DNA of 64,000 nucleotides, taken from positions 1-64,000 of the forward strand of contig CAVWBK010000006.1 in assembly GCA_963753245.1 (NCBI GenBank), given 5' to 3'. Shown here piece by piece: positions 8,284 through 16,152 of the stretch. Below the pieces are notes generated by a model that worked only from the letters and a program-made list of their open reading frames with translations, was not told the origin of the DNA and made no database searches. Positions within the stretch are counted from its first letter, which is position 1, and every line of letters starts with the position of its first letter. Source of the DNA: VRUE01 sp963753245. Lineage in GTDB: Bacteria > Actinomycetota > Thermoleophilia > Solirubrobacterales > 70-9. The position numbers were made by a program, and so were the translations under genes.

Positions 8284-8890
8284 GCCGCCCCGAGATCCCG
8301 GCCCAGAACAACACATCGAGGTCTCCCGGCCAGGTGAGCTGGTCGGGATCGACTGCTTCTACGTCGGGCGCTTGCGGGGCACCGAGGGCTCGATCTGGCA
8401 GCTCACCGCGATTGACGTCGCCTCCTCTTACGCCTGGGCGGAGCTGGTCGTCGCCAAGCAGGGCAATCCCAATGCCAAGCAGACCTCCAAGCTGGCCCGG
8501 CGGGTGGCTTCAGATCTGCGCGAGGCTGGCTGGCGAGCGGAGCGCTTTCTCTCCGATAACGGCAACGAGTTCAAGGGCGAGTTCACCAAGACAGTCGAGC
8601 GGCTGAAGGCAAAGCACACCCGCATCCACGCTGGGCGTCCACAGACCAACGGCAACGTTGAGGCGCTGCATCGCACGATCCTCGACGAGTGCTGGCGCCC
8701 CTCCTTTGCCCGCTACTTGCATCCGCGCCTCTCGAGCCTGCGCCGCGACCTCGATGAGTACCTGCGCTTCTACAACTTCGACCGTGTCCACCACGGCCGC
8801 CTCACCGGCGGCCAGATCCCGGCGGACATCGTTTACGGTGCCCGCAAGATGGAGGTCAGAAGATGAGCCTGAAGTGTCGGAATGGAGGTG
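8163..8890 (+). mobile_element. remnant of a DDE-integrase insertion sequence between two convergent genes
   Basis: From about 8165 to 8866 the plus strand encodes the C-terminal two-thirds of an integrase-core transposase (IS481/IS3-like). It reads SPNGVWKVLCRHGLNTRAKRLG, then the first catalytic Asp in GIDCFYVG, the second in FLSDNGNEF, and the Glu in NGNVEALHRTILDE 34 residues later. The N-terminal helix-turn-helix region is missing, and no start codon precedes the GTG at 8210. The remnant replaced the last codons of ispH on its left and of the thioredoxin-like gene on its right (through about 8890). I could not define terminal inverted repeats. Confidence 0.85.
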
Positions 8891-9714
8891 ACGTAGGGCA
8901 TGCCGGCGGCAAAGCTGACCGACCAGATCCGCAGACCGGGGGAGGGGCGCAAGGTCAGGCTGTGTGACTCATGGCGCGGGTGCTCGGCCAGCGGCAAGAG
9001 CGCCGGTTGCTCGACGCTCACCCCCTCGGTCTCGGCGCCATCGAGCTCGAGTGCGATCTCGCCCTCGCCATCGACCGTCGCCCAGGCGCCGCCCGCTGAG
9101 TAGCTGAGTGACAACTCCTCGTCACCGTTGAGCGCGATCCAGGGTCGCTCCCATGAGCCACCGGGGAAGAGCTCGGGGCTGGGTGCCATCACCCGCGCTC
9201 CGCGGGCGTCGGTCGGGCGCAGTGGCGCGAGCGGCGCAGGCAGCTCGCGCAGGGCATCGAGCGCCCGCAGCTCGGCCTGGATCGCCTCCTCGGTGGCGGC
9301 GTATTCGCCCTCACCGAAGTGAAACCAGCTGAGGGCGCCACCCATGCTCCAGACAAACAGACTGGGCCAGCCCTCGCAGCCGTAGGAATGCCAAAGGACC
9401 CGATCGACATCGATCGCGACCGGGTACTGGATCCCGAGACGCTGCAATCCAGCGGCGACGGGCTTGGGGTCGGCGCCGAAGGGGAAACGGGGCGCCTGTA
9501 CGCCGATCGTGCGCAGCCCGGCGTCGCGGTAGCGGCGGTCCCACTCGATCAGATACGGCAGGGTCCTGACGCTATTGAGCTGGGCGAAGTCGAAAAAGTG
9601 AACGAGGGCCGGGCCCGAGGCCGTGAGCGTGGGCATCGAGGCGGGCTTCTCGCCGATCCAGGGGATTCCCGGCGGCAGGTCGGGGGCCGCGATGTTTTCT
9701 CGTTCGGGACGCAT
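8833..9714 (-). CDS. thioredoxin-fold (TlpA/DipZ C-terminal-like) protein lacking the CXXC cysteines
   Basis: The 293-residue protein matches the soluble part of DipZ/TlpA-like proteins: PALVHFFDFAQLNSVRTLPYL, IGVQAPRF, YPVAIDVDRVLWHSYG and GWPSLFVW (cis-Pro). A C-terminal beta domain has ERPWIALNGDEELSLSYS and IALELDGAETEGV. In DipZ the first segment carries the redox pair (TCINCLRTLPYL type); here it reads AQLNSVRTLPYL, so both cysteines are absent and thiol-disulfide exchange by that site is excluded. Family sequences end close to FAAGMP; the last ~20 residues here are antisense IS sequence, so the natural stop was lost. It is divergent from the CADD-like gene. Confidence 0.75.
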   Translation of the reverse strand: MRPERENIAAPDLPPGIPWIGEKPASMPTLTASGPALVHFFDFAQLNSVRTLPYLIEWDRRYRDAGLRTIGVQAPRFPFGADPKPVAAGLQRLGIQYPVAIDVDRVLWHSYGCEGWPSLFVWSMGGALSWFHFGEGEYAATEEAIQAELRALDALRELPAPLAPLRPTDARGARVMAPSPELFPGGSWERPWIALNGDEELSLSYSAGGAWATVDGEGEIALELDGAETEGVSVEQPALLPLAEHPRHESHSLTLRPSPGLRIWSVSFAAGMPYVTSIPTLQAHLLTSILRAP

Positions 9715-9768
9715 GAGCGGACGTTATCCTGGGCTCCCCAGTTCAGCGAAGCCGAGGAGGACGAGACC

Positions 9769-10392
9769 GTGAGCAACGACGTCTGGCAGAAGATCGAGGC
9801 GGTCAGAGACCGCTGGAACGTGCTCGAGCACCCCTTCTATCAGCGCTGGTCCGCCGGCGAGTTGAGCGTCACCGAGCTGAGCCGCTATGCGGGCCAGTAC
9901 CGTCACGCGACCGCCGCGATCGCCCGCCTCAGTGCCGCCGTCGCCGCCTCAGCGCCCGATTCTCAGCGTGGCGAGCTGCGCCGCCACGCTGATGAGGAGC
10001 AGTCCCACATCGCGCTCTGGGACGGCTTCCTCGAGGCGCTCGGCGGCGAGGTGGCCGCCGAGCCGACGGACCAGACGCGGGAATGCGTCGAGGTTTGGAC
10101 CGCGGCAGATGAGCGGATCTGTCAACTGGTCCGTCTCTATGCGATCGAGAGCGGCCAACCGGCGATCTCGAAGACCAAGCGCCTGGGCTTGGCCGCTCAC
10201 TACGGGATCGGCGACGGGCCCGGCAACGAGTATTTCCGGGTTCACGAGAAGGCCGACGTCGAGCATGCCGCCGAGGGGCGCTCGCTGATCGAGGCCCACC
10301 TCGACGGCGCCGATCCCGAGGCGCTCGTGGCCGCCGCGGAGTCGGCCTTCAAAGCGAACTGGCGCCTGCTCGACGGCCTCACCGGCGCCTAA
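9769..10392 (+). CDS. CADD/PqqC/TenA-like heme-oxygenase-fold protein
   Basis: This all-helical protein of 207 residues fits the TenA/PqqC/CADD superfamily: HPFYQRWSAGELSVTELSRYAGQY at the N-terminus, RRHADEEQSHIALWDGF in the middle, and HYGIGDGPGNEYFRVHEKADVEHA near the end. The Glu and His residues of these blocks resemble the diiron ligands of CADD, which in chlamydiae sacrifices part of itself to make p-aminobenzoate. Whether that holds here is inference. The GTG at 9769 has GAGGAGG ten bases upstream; a longer frame from 9319 is antisense to the neighbour. Confidence 0.75.
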   Translation: MSNDVWQKIEAVRDRWNVLEHPFYQRWSAGELSVTELSRYAGQYRHATAAIARLSAAVAASAPDSQRGELRRHADEEQSHIALWDGFLEALGGEVAAEPTDQTRECVEVWTAADERICQLVRLYAIESGQPAISKTKRLGLAAHYGIGDGPGNEYFRVHEKADVEHAAEGRSLIEAHLDGADPEALVAAAESAFKANWRLLDGLTGA

Positions 10393-10706
10393 CAGCCTTG
10401 CGCGGCTACTACCCCGGCGAAGCGCCGCGCGGCGAGCGGCCGCTGACCTGCGTCGCCCCGGCGCCGGCAACCACGGGCCGGGCGGCCGCGCCCGGCGTCG
10501 GGGCAAGGTCATCGCGTCGGACCCAGCGGGTTCCCGGTGCTCTCCTCGGTGGGGTCTTCGGCGTGGCCTTCCTGCTCACCTTTGCGTTCCCTGGTAGCGC
10601 AGGCGGGCCCATGCACCCGGGCCCGCGCGCGGTTCGCGGCGCCAGGCCCCCAGCCCAGGCGAGGGCCGCTCGCGGCGGCCGGGAATCGCGCTAGCGTTTC
10701 AACGCG
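10393..10706. other. intergenic, very G+C-rich, no convincing gene
   Basis: This 314-bp stretch holds only short frames rich in Ala, Arg, Gly and Pro that look like by-products of base composition. I see no RNA gene or clear terminator in it. Confidence 0.5.
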
Positions 10707-10949
10707 ATGCTTGAGATCGCACTGGCTCTAGTTCCGCTTCTGGCGCTGGTCGGATCACTCTTGCTCGGGATCTACCCGGGCTGCGATGCGATCGTGCGCC
10801 TCGCCGAGCGCCTCTCCGCTCCCTCGCTGGGCCGATCGGTCCTGTCGCGCCGCCCACAGCGACCGCTGGCGCCGAGATCCTTTGCCGCCAGCGGCGGCCT
10901 GCTGCTCGCCTTCGGCCATGCGCAGCGCCCCCCGCCCCTCGCTTCCTAG
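10707..10949 (+). CDS. small hypothetical membrane protein
   Basis: The 80-residue product starts with one strong membrane helix (LEIALALVPLLALVGSLLLGIYPG) followed by an Arg/Pro-rich tail. No domain is recognised and no clear ribosome-binding site is seen. It lies just upstream of the cupredoxin/membrane-protein pair on the same strand and could belong to it. The hydrophobic start is more regular than expected by chance, but the gene is not certain. Confidence 0.45.
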   Translation: MLEIALALVPLLALVGSLLLGIYPGCDAIVRLAERLSAPSLGRSVLSRRPQRPLAPRSFAASGGLLLAFGHAQRPPPLAS

Positions 10950-11032
10950 CCAGATCGAAAGTTGCCGCGGCCCTCGGGTCGCGGTCGATTCAGCCGGGGG
11001 CCGCTGCCCCGCCCTGAGCAAAGGAGTCGGGA

Positions 11033-11404
11033 TTGAGCTCGAATATGATCCGCGCCGTCGGTGGCGCCGCCGTCATAGTTGTGGCGGTGGTGTTGCTGAT
11101 CGCGCTGAAAGGAAACGTCAGCGCCAGCCACACCGATGGGGGCAAGTTGCAGACGATCGTCATCAAGAACGCGGAACCGGTCGGAGGGATCCGCCAGCTC
11201 ACCTACAACAAGGGTGAACGGGTGCTCTTCAGGGTGCAATCCGAGGTCGCCGACGAGATCCACATGCACGGCTACAACATCATGAAGGACGTCAAGGCCG
11301 GTGGCTCGGTGACCTTCAGCTTCCCGGCGACGATGGAAGGTGTTTTTGAGGCTGAGCTCGAGGGCCGCGAAGAGCAGATCCTGGAACTGACGGTCAACCA
11401 ATGA
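11033..11404 (+). CDS. membrane-anchored cupredoxin-like protein
   Basis: The 123-residue protein has an N-terminal membrane helix (VGGAAVIVVAVVLLIALKG) and then a beta domain with VRIxxG-like strands: KGERVLFRVQSEVADEIHMHGYNI, GGSVTFSFPATMEGVFEAEL, and a terminal EEQILELTV strand. This is the pattern of cupredoxin_1-type domains, although the Cys of a classical blue copper site is absent; His and Met residues (EIHMHGY) could bind metal. The TTG at 11033 has AAGGAG six bases upstream, better than the later ATG at 11045. Its stop overlaps the next gene's ATG by 4 bp, so the two are coupled. Confidence 0.7.
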   Translation: MSSNMIRAVGGAAVIVVAVVLLIALKGNVSASHTDGGKLQTIVIKNAEPVGGIRQLTYNKGERVLFRVQSEVADEIHMHGYNIMKDVKAGGSVTFSFPATMEGVFEAELEGREEQILELTVNQ

Positions 11405-12804
11405 CCCTGCTCCACGCCCTACCGCTGGCCCACGCCCTGGTCACGCGCAAAGATCTGCCGATCCCCGCGTGGCTCTTTGCCTGGGGAGCCTCAATCGTCC
11501 TGATCATCTCCTTCTTCGCGCTCTCGGCAGCCTGGCGCGAGCCCCGCTTTGAGGACGAACACTGGCGCCCGCTGCCAGCGGGCGCCTCGCGGGCGCTGCT
11601 CGGCCTCCCGACGCAGATCCTCTGTGGGGTAATTGGCATCTTCCTGCTCGGCCTCTCGATCTACGCTGGCATCCATGGGACCGAAGCGCCCGATCGCAAC
11701 TTCGCGATCACCTTTCTCTTCGTCACCGCCTGGCTCGGTTTTCCGCTCTTCAGCGTGCTGTTCGGCAACGTGTTCAAGTTGTTCAACCCGTGGCGCGCGC
11801 TCGGCCGCCTGATCGGCGGGTCCTTTAGGGCGCTGGCGGGCCAACCCGCGGCCCGCCTCTCCTATCCCGAACGACTCGGTCGTTGGCCGGCGGCGATCGG
11901 TCTGATGGCCTTCGTCTGGCTGGAGATCGTCTACGGAGCCAGCGGCGGGGTCGCAGTCGGCCTCGAGCCGCACGCGGCCGGGGTCGCCGCGCTTTTCTAC
12001 AGCGCCTACACGATGGTCATGATGGGACTGTTCGGCGTTGAGGAGTGGTGTGAGCGGGGCGAGATCTTCTCGGTCTTCTTCGGAATGTTCTCCCGACTGG
12101 GCAGCTTCGGAGTCAGCGGCGGCAAGCTCGGCCGGCGCCGACCATTTTCGGCGGCGACCAAGTGGGCGACCATCCCGGGCTCAGCCGCGGTGGTGATCGC
12201 CTCGATCGCCACCACCAGCTTCGATGGTGCCCAGGAGGGGGCCTTCAAGAGCGCGATCGAAAGCGTCTTTCATTGGCTCGCCGAACGCGGCCTCAGCCTG
12301 GCCGCGGCACTGCACATAACCGACACCCTCTTCATGGCCCTCACCTTCCTCGGCGTCAGTCTCGTCTATCTGCTCGGAGTGCGCGGGATGTCGACCGTGC
12401 CGGGCGCCCCCCCGGTGGCGAAATTGCGATCGGGCTTCGCCCACACGCTAATCCCGATCGCATTCGCCTACCTGGTTGCCCATTACTTCAGCCTCTTCGT
12501 CTTCCAGGAGCAGGCCCAGTTCACCTACCTAGTCTCCGACCCGCTGGGGACGGCCACCACCAATATCTTCGGCAACGCGTCCACTGAAATCGACTTTCGT
12601 GTGGTCAGCTCCAACGCGATCTGGTACGTGCAGGTCGGCGCTCTCGTTGTCGGTCACGTGATCGGCCTGACCCTCGCCCATGACCGGGCGACGTCCTACT
12701 GGGGCGATTACCGCCAGGCGGCTCGCTCCCAGTACTGGATGCTGGCCGTAATGGTCGGCTTCACCTGTTTTGGTCTCTATCTGCTCTCGGCGGGCAACGG
12801 CTAG
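11401..12804 (+). CDS. polytopic membrane protein of the group often labelled 'fenitrothion hydrolase'
   Basis: The 467-residue protein has about ten to twelve membrane helices and begins with HALVTRKDLPIPAWLFAWGAS, a pattern I associate with actinobacterial membrane proteins usually labelled fenitrothion hydrolase. Conserved-looking polar spots include FKLFNPWRALGR, VEEWCERGEIFSVFFG and several His in loops (AHYFSLFVFQEQ, VGHVIGLTLAHDRA). The label comes from one enzyme and says little about the native role. The 4-bp overlap with the cupredoxin-like gene suggests a shared complex, possibly concerned with metal or electron transfer at the membrane; this is inference. Confidence 0.65.
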   Translation: MTLLHALPLAHALVTRKDLPIPAWLFAWGASIVLIISFFALSAAWREPRFEDEHWRPLPAGASRALLGLPTQILCGVIGIFLLGLSIYAGIHGTEAPDRNFAITFLFVTAWLGFPLFSVLFGNVFKLFNPWRALGRLIGGSFRALAGQPAARLSYPERLGRWPAAIGLMAFVWLEIVYGASGGVAVGLEPHAAGVAALFYSAYTMVMMGLFGVEEWCERGEIFSVFFGMFSRLGSFGVSGGKLGRRRPFSAATKWATIPGSAAVVIASIATTSFDGAQEGAFKSAIESVFHWLAERGLSLAAALHITDTLFMALTFLGVSLVYLLGVRGMSTVPGAPPVAKLRSGFAHTLIPIAFAYLVAHYFSLFVFQEQAQFTYLVSDPLGTATTNIFGNASTEIDFRVVSSNAIWYVQVGALVVGHVIGLTLAHDRATSYWGDYRQAARSQYWMLAVMVGFTCFGLYLLSAGNG

Positions 12805-12944
12805 GCGGCGGCCCCCAGCGATGATCTTTGCCGGCGACCTTCCCCAGGTTGGCAACTGGCTCTGGGCTGACTAACTCTCCCCGAGGGCGATCGTCAGCGG
12901 CCAGATGTTGCGAAGCCGTACCTGGGAGGGCAGGATCGCGCTGA

Positions 12945-12973
12945 GTGGCCGGTTCAAACCCCGCCGAGCACCA
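12945..12973 (+). other. isolated tRNA 3'-end-like sequence, low confidence
   Basis: The 194-bp gap after the membrane protein contains a string resembling a tRNA T-arm and acceptor end: GGTTCAAACCCC followed by GCCGAGCACCA. Two bases are missing between T-loop and CCA for a normal tRNA, and no matching 5' acceptor strand lies upstream. It may be a leftover att site of an integrated element, or chance. Confidence 0.25.
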
Positions 12974-12998
12974 AATCTCCACGGGCTTTGCTGGGCGC

Positions 12999-14159
12999 TT
13001 AGAGAATCTCGCTGAGCCGGCGCTCGAGTGCCGCTGAGACCTCGTCTCTGACCGGCCCCTGGGCGAGCCGCTCGACCAGCGACTCGAGGAAGCCCTCGAT
13101 GATCACGCCCTTGGCCGCTGCCGGGTCGAGGCCACGCGAGGTCAGGTAGAAGAGCTGCTCGCGGTCGATTTGGGCGATCGCCGCGGCGTGGGTGCAGCGC
13201 ACGTCGTCTGCTTCGATCTCGAGTCCGGGGATCGCGTCGGCATGGGCATCGGTGGAGAGCAGCAGGTTGCGGCACTCCTGGAAGGCATCGGTCTGTTGGG
13301 CGCCGGGATCGACACGGATCATGCCGCGCCAGACTGCGGTCGAGCCGGCCGCGAGGACTCCGCGAAAGGCGAGATCGGAAAAGGTGTTGGGCGCGGCGTG
13401 CTCCTGGGTGGTGTCGTAGTCGAGGTGCTGGCCCGTGGCGCTCGCATATCCACCAGTGACCCGCGCCTCCGATCCGGGTCCGGCGAGCTTGGTCTCCATC
13501 CGCACCTTGCCGTTCGCCGAGCCGAAGCCGAGCGCCGCCCAATCAAGGCGCCCGTCGCGCTCGACCTGGGCGCGCTGGGTGGCGAAGATCCAGGCCCGCT
13601 CAGAGATGTCCTGGGTGCTGACGTAGCGCAGGGTCGCGGACTGGCCGACCTGCAGCTCGACAACTGAGTTGATCAGCGCCTCGGTCTGGTCACGATCTGA
13701 GAAGCAGTGCTCCCAGACCTCGGCCTCGGCGCCCTCCTCAAGCACGATCAGGGTGCGCCAGGCGATCGCCGCGCCGTCCTCATCGAGCGGCAGCTCGACC
13801 CGGACCGGCTCACTCAGCCTGACGCCGCGGGGCACGTGAATCAGCACCCCGTCGCTCCAGTCCGCCTCATTGCGGGCGACGAAGGGATCCTCGGCCGGCA
13901 CCAGGGAGCCGAGTCGCTCACGCAGCAGCTCCTCGTGGCTCTCCAGAGCGCTGGCAAGTGGGAGCACGGTCGCTCCCTCGCCACCCTGGATTGAGGCCAT
14001 CGGTGCGGTTGGGGTGAAGGAGTCGAAGTTAAGTGCCGAGAGGTCGGTGAATTCCCAGCCCTTGGCCTTGTGGTCGGGTAGCTCCAGCTCCCGCGCCAGA
14101 GAGGCGCCCTTGTGGCGCCTCTCGGAAAGCCAAGCGGGTTCGGTCACGAGCTCAGCCAA
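12999..14159 (-). CDS. sufD: Fe-S cluster scaffold subunit SufD
   Basis: SufD is the partner of SufB in the SufBC2D scaffold that assembles iron-sulfur clusters. The 386-residue protein has the usual start (PAWLSERRHKGASLARELELP, then KGWEFTDLSAL), the beta-helix core (LRYVSTQDISERAW, GSANGKVRMETKLAGPGSEARVTGG), and the conserved C-terminal block DAIPGLEIEADDVRCTHAAAIAQID..QLFYLTSRGLDPAAAKGVIIEGFL. The CTHAA segment holds the conserved His. It is the last gene of the Rieske-sufB-sufD unit and overlaps sufB by 8 bp. Confidence 0.95.
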   Translation of the reverse strand: MAELVTEPAWLSERRHKGASLARELELPDHKAKGWEFTDLSALNFDSFTPTAPMASIQGGEGATVLPLASALESHEELLRERLGSLVPAEDPFVARNEADWSDGVLIHVPRGVRLSEPVRVELPLDEDGAAIAWRTLIVLEEGAEAEVWEHCFSDRDQTEALINSVVELQVGQSATLRYVSTQDISERAWIFATQRAQVERDGRLDWAALGFGSANGKVRMETKLAGPGSEARVTGGYASATGQHLDYDTTQEHAAPNTFSDLAFRGVLAAGSTAVWRGMIRVDPGAQQTDAFQECRNLLLSTDAHADAIPGLEIEADDVRCTHAAAIAQIDREQLFYLTSRGLDPAAAKGVIIEGFLESLVERLAQGPVRDEVSAALERRLSEIL

Positions 14160-15585
14160 TGCTTCCCTCCATCTGCAGCTCGATCAGGCGGTTGAGCTCG
14201 ACCGCGTACTCCATCGGCAGCTCTTTGGTGACCGGCTCGATGAAGCCATTGACGATCATCTTCGAGGCCTCCTCCTCATCAAGCCCGCGACTCTCGAGGT
14301 AGAAGAGCTGCTCATCGCCGATCTTCGAGACGGTCGCCTCGTGGCCGACGTCGGCGTCGTTCTCATCGATACGGATCGTCGGATATGTGTCAGAGCGCGA
14401 GTCCTCATCGAGGAGCAGGGCATCGCAGACAACCTTGGAGCGCGATTCAGTGGCGCCGTTGGCGACCTCGAGCAGGCCGCGGTAGGTGGCGCGGCCGCCG
14501 TCCTTGGAGATCGACTTGGAGAAGATCGAGGAGGAGGTGCGGGGCGCTGCGTGGATGATCTTGCCACCGGCGTCCTGGTGTTGACCCTCGCCGGCGAAGG
14601 CGATTGAGAGGATCTCGCCGTGGGCTTCGGGGCCGAGCAGATAGATCGACGGGTACTTCATCGTCAGCTTCGAGCCGAGGTTGCAGTCAACCCACTCCAT
14701 GGTCGCCTTCTCGTGGGCGACGGCGCGCTTGGTGACCAGGTTAAAGACGTTCTGTGACCAGTTTTGGACGGTCGTGTAGCGCACCCGCGAGCTCTTCTTG
14801 GCGACGATCTCGACCACCGCGGAATGCAGCGAGTCGGTCGAGTAAACCGGCGCCGTGCAGCCCTCGATGTAGTGCACATCGGCACCCTCCTCGCAGATGA
14901 TCAAGGTCCGCTCGAACTGGCCCATGTTCTCGGTATTGATCCGGAAGTAGGCCTGCAGCGGCATCTCGACCTTGACCCCAGCCGGCACGTAGACAAAGGA
15001 CCCGCCCGACCAGACGGCCGAGTTGAGCGCCGCAAGTTTGTTGTCATTGGGGGGGATGATCGTCGCCCAGTGCTCGCGGACTAGGTCCTCATGCTCGCGC
15101 AGTGCGGTGTCCATGTCGGTGAAGATCACGCCCTGGGCCTCGAGCTTCTCATTGACCTGGTGGTAGACGACCTCGGACTCATACTGGGCGCCGACCCCGG
15201 AGAGGAATTTGCGCTCAGCCTCGGGGATCCCGAGACGATCAAAAGTGTTCTTGATGTCCTCGGGGACCTCGCTCCAGTCGCGGCTGTTTTTTTCGGAGGC
15301 GCGCACGAAGTAATGGATGTCGTCGAAGTCGATCTGGCCGAGGTTGCCGCCCCAGGTCGGAGTCGGGCGCGCGTAGAAGTGTTCGAGAGCCTTGAGGCGG
15401 AAGTCGCGCATCCATTGCGGCTCGTCCTTGTACTCGGAGATCGATTCGACGACCTCGCGGCTGAGGCCCTTTGGGGCCTTGTAGGCATAGCCGGTCTCGG
15501 AGTCGTGGAAGCCGAACTTCTCCTTGTAGTCGGCGTTGATGCCGGCGAGCTCTCTCTTCTCAGCTACAGCCTCAGGTGTGGCCAT
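14152..15585 (-). CDS. sufB: Fe-S cluster scaffold subunit SufB
   Basis: The 477-residue protein is a full-length SufB. Landmarks are YKEKFGFHDSETGYAYKAPKGLS, NSAVWSGGSFVYVPAGVKVEMPLQAYFRIN, EGCTAPVYSTDSLHSAVVEI, GSKLTMKYPSIYLLGP, DAGGKIIHAAPRTSSSIFSKSISKDGGRATYRGLL, and KVVCDALLLDEDSRSDTYP with the conserved Cys. SufB carries the nascent cluster and contacts SufC. It starts 2 bp downstream of the Rieske gene's stop and ends inside sufD. SufC and SufS are encoded about 1.8-4 kb away in the second Suf unit. Confidence 0.96.
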   Translation of the reverse strand: MATPEAVAEKRELAGINADYKEKFGFHDSETGYAYKAPKGLSREVVESISEYKDEPQWMRDFRLKALEHFYARPTPTWGGNLGQIDFDDIHYFVRASEKNSRDWSEVPEDIKNTFDRLGIPEAERKFLSGVGAQYESEVVYHQVNEKLEAQGVIFTDMDTALREHEDLVREHWATIIPPNDNKLAALNSAVWSGGSFVYVPAGVKVEMPLQAYFRINTENMGQFERTLIICEEGADVHYIEGCTAPVYSTDSLHSAVVEIVAKKSSRVRYTTVQNWSQNVFNLVTKRAVAHEKATMEWVDCNLGSKLTMKYPSIYLLGPEAHGEILSIAFAGEGQHQDAGGKIIHAAPRTSSSIFSKSISKDGGRATYRGLLEVANGATESRSKVVCDALLLDEDSRSDTYPTIRIDENDADVGHEATVSKIGDEQLFYLESRGLDEEEASKMIVNGFIEPVTKELPMEYAVELNRLIELQMEGSIG

Positions 15586-15587
15586 GT

Positions 15588-15917
15588 TCAGTCGACCTCC
15601 AGGGTGATCGTGTCGTCCTCGATGGACACCGGGAACGTTCGCACCGGAGCATAGGCGGGGAGTGTCTTGGGCCTGCCGGTGGTCAGGTCAAAAAGCGAGC
15701 CGTGACGCGGGCACTCGATGGTGCAGGTCGAGGGGTCGAACTCCCCCTCGGCGAGTGGTCCGTCGTCGTGCGAGCAGCGATCCTCGATTGCGTAGAGCGC
15801 GCCGTCGCAGTTGAAGATGCCGATCTTGGCGCCCCCGTGCTCGACCAGGCGCATCGAGCCGGGCGCCAGCGCCGCGGCTGGGCAGACAACAACTGATGTT
15901 TTTTCGGCGTCGGTCAA
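15588..15917 (-). CDS. Rieske [2Fe-2S] ferredoxin-like protein
   Basis: The 109-residue protein has both Rieske cluster-binding motifs, CSHDDG (C-x-H) and CPRHGSLFD (C-x2-H), as in the small non-heme dioxygenase-type ferredoxins that accompany actinobacterial suf operons. It starts at a TTG (15917) without a strong ribosome-binding site. It is the first gene of the unit leading into sufB (2-bp gap) and sits 43 bp downstream of the shared Suf motif. It may supply electrons during cluster assembly. Confidence 0.9.
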   Translation of the reverse strand: MTDAEKTSVVVCPAAALAPGSMRLVEHGGAKIGIFNCDGALYAIEDRCSHDDGPLAEGEFDPSTCTIECPRHGSLFDLTTGRPKTLPAYAPVRTFPVSIEDDTITLEVD

Positions 15918-15960
15918 GGTCGATCACTGGAACCGCGGCGAGCGCGATCATGCGGGTTGA

Positions 15961-15985
15961 GACTTAATCCTACTGTTACGGTCGG
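15961..15985 (-). promoter_or_regulatory. Suf-region promoter/operator copy 1 (upstream of Rieske-sufB-sufD)
   Basis: Read on the minus strand, this 25-bp element is CCGACCG-N3-CAGTAGGATT-N-AGTC. A second copy, identical at 21 of 25 positions, stands before the Rrf2 regulator at 20250-20274. It contains TAGGAT, a good -10 hexamer, so it is probably a promoter with an overlapping operator for the Rrf2 protein. The pairing of two copies with two Suf units is seen directly; binding by Rrf2 is inferred. Confidence 0.7.
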
Positions 15986-16152
15986 ATTTTAGCGCCCGCC
16001 TCCTCCCGGGACCTGTCCGCCTGCCCCGGGTTGGCGATTTCCATGCGATCAGGCAGCCACCGCAAACCTCGCGGTAACAGTCGCTTGACCAAAGCGATTA
16101 CAGGAGTGGGAGGATCGGGGGTAAGAGCGAACTTCGATGAAAGGACGCAGCG

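Noticed and set aside
12860..12973. A complete tRNA gene ending at the CCA near 12973
   Set aside because: Two bases are missing between T-loop and CCA and no 5' acceptor strand can pair; only a 3'-end-like string remains.
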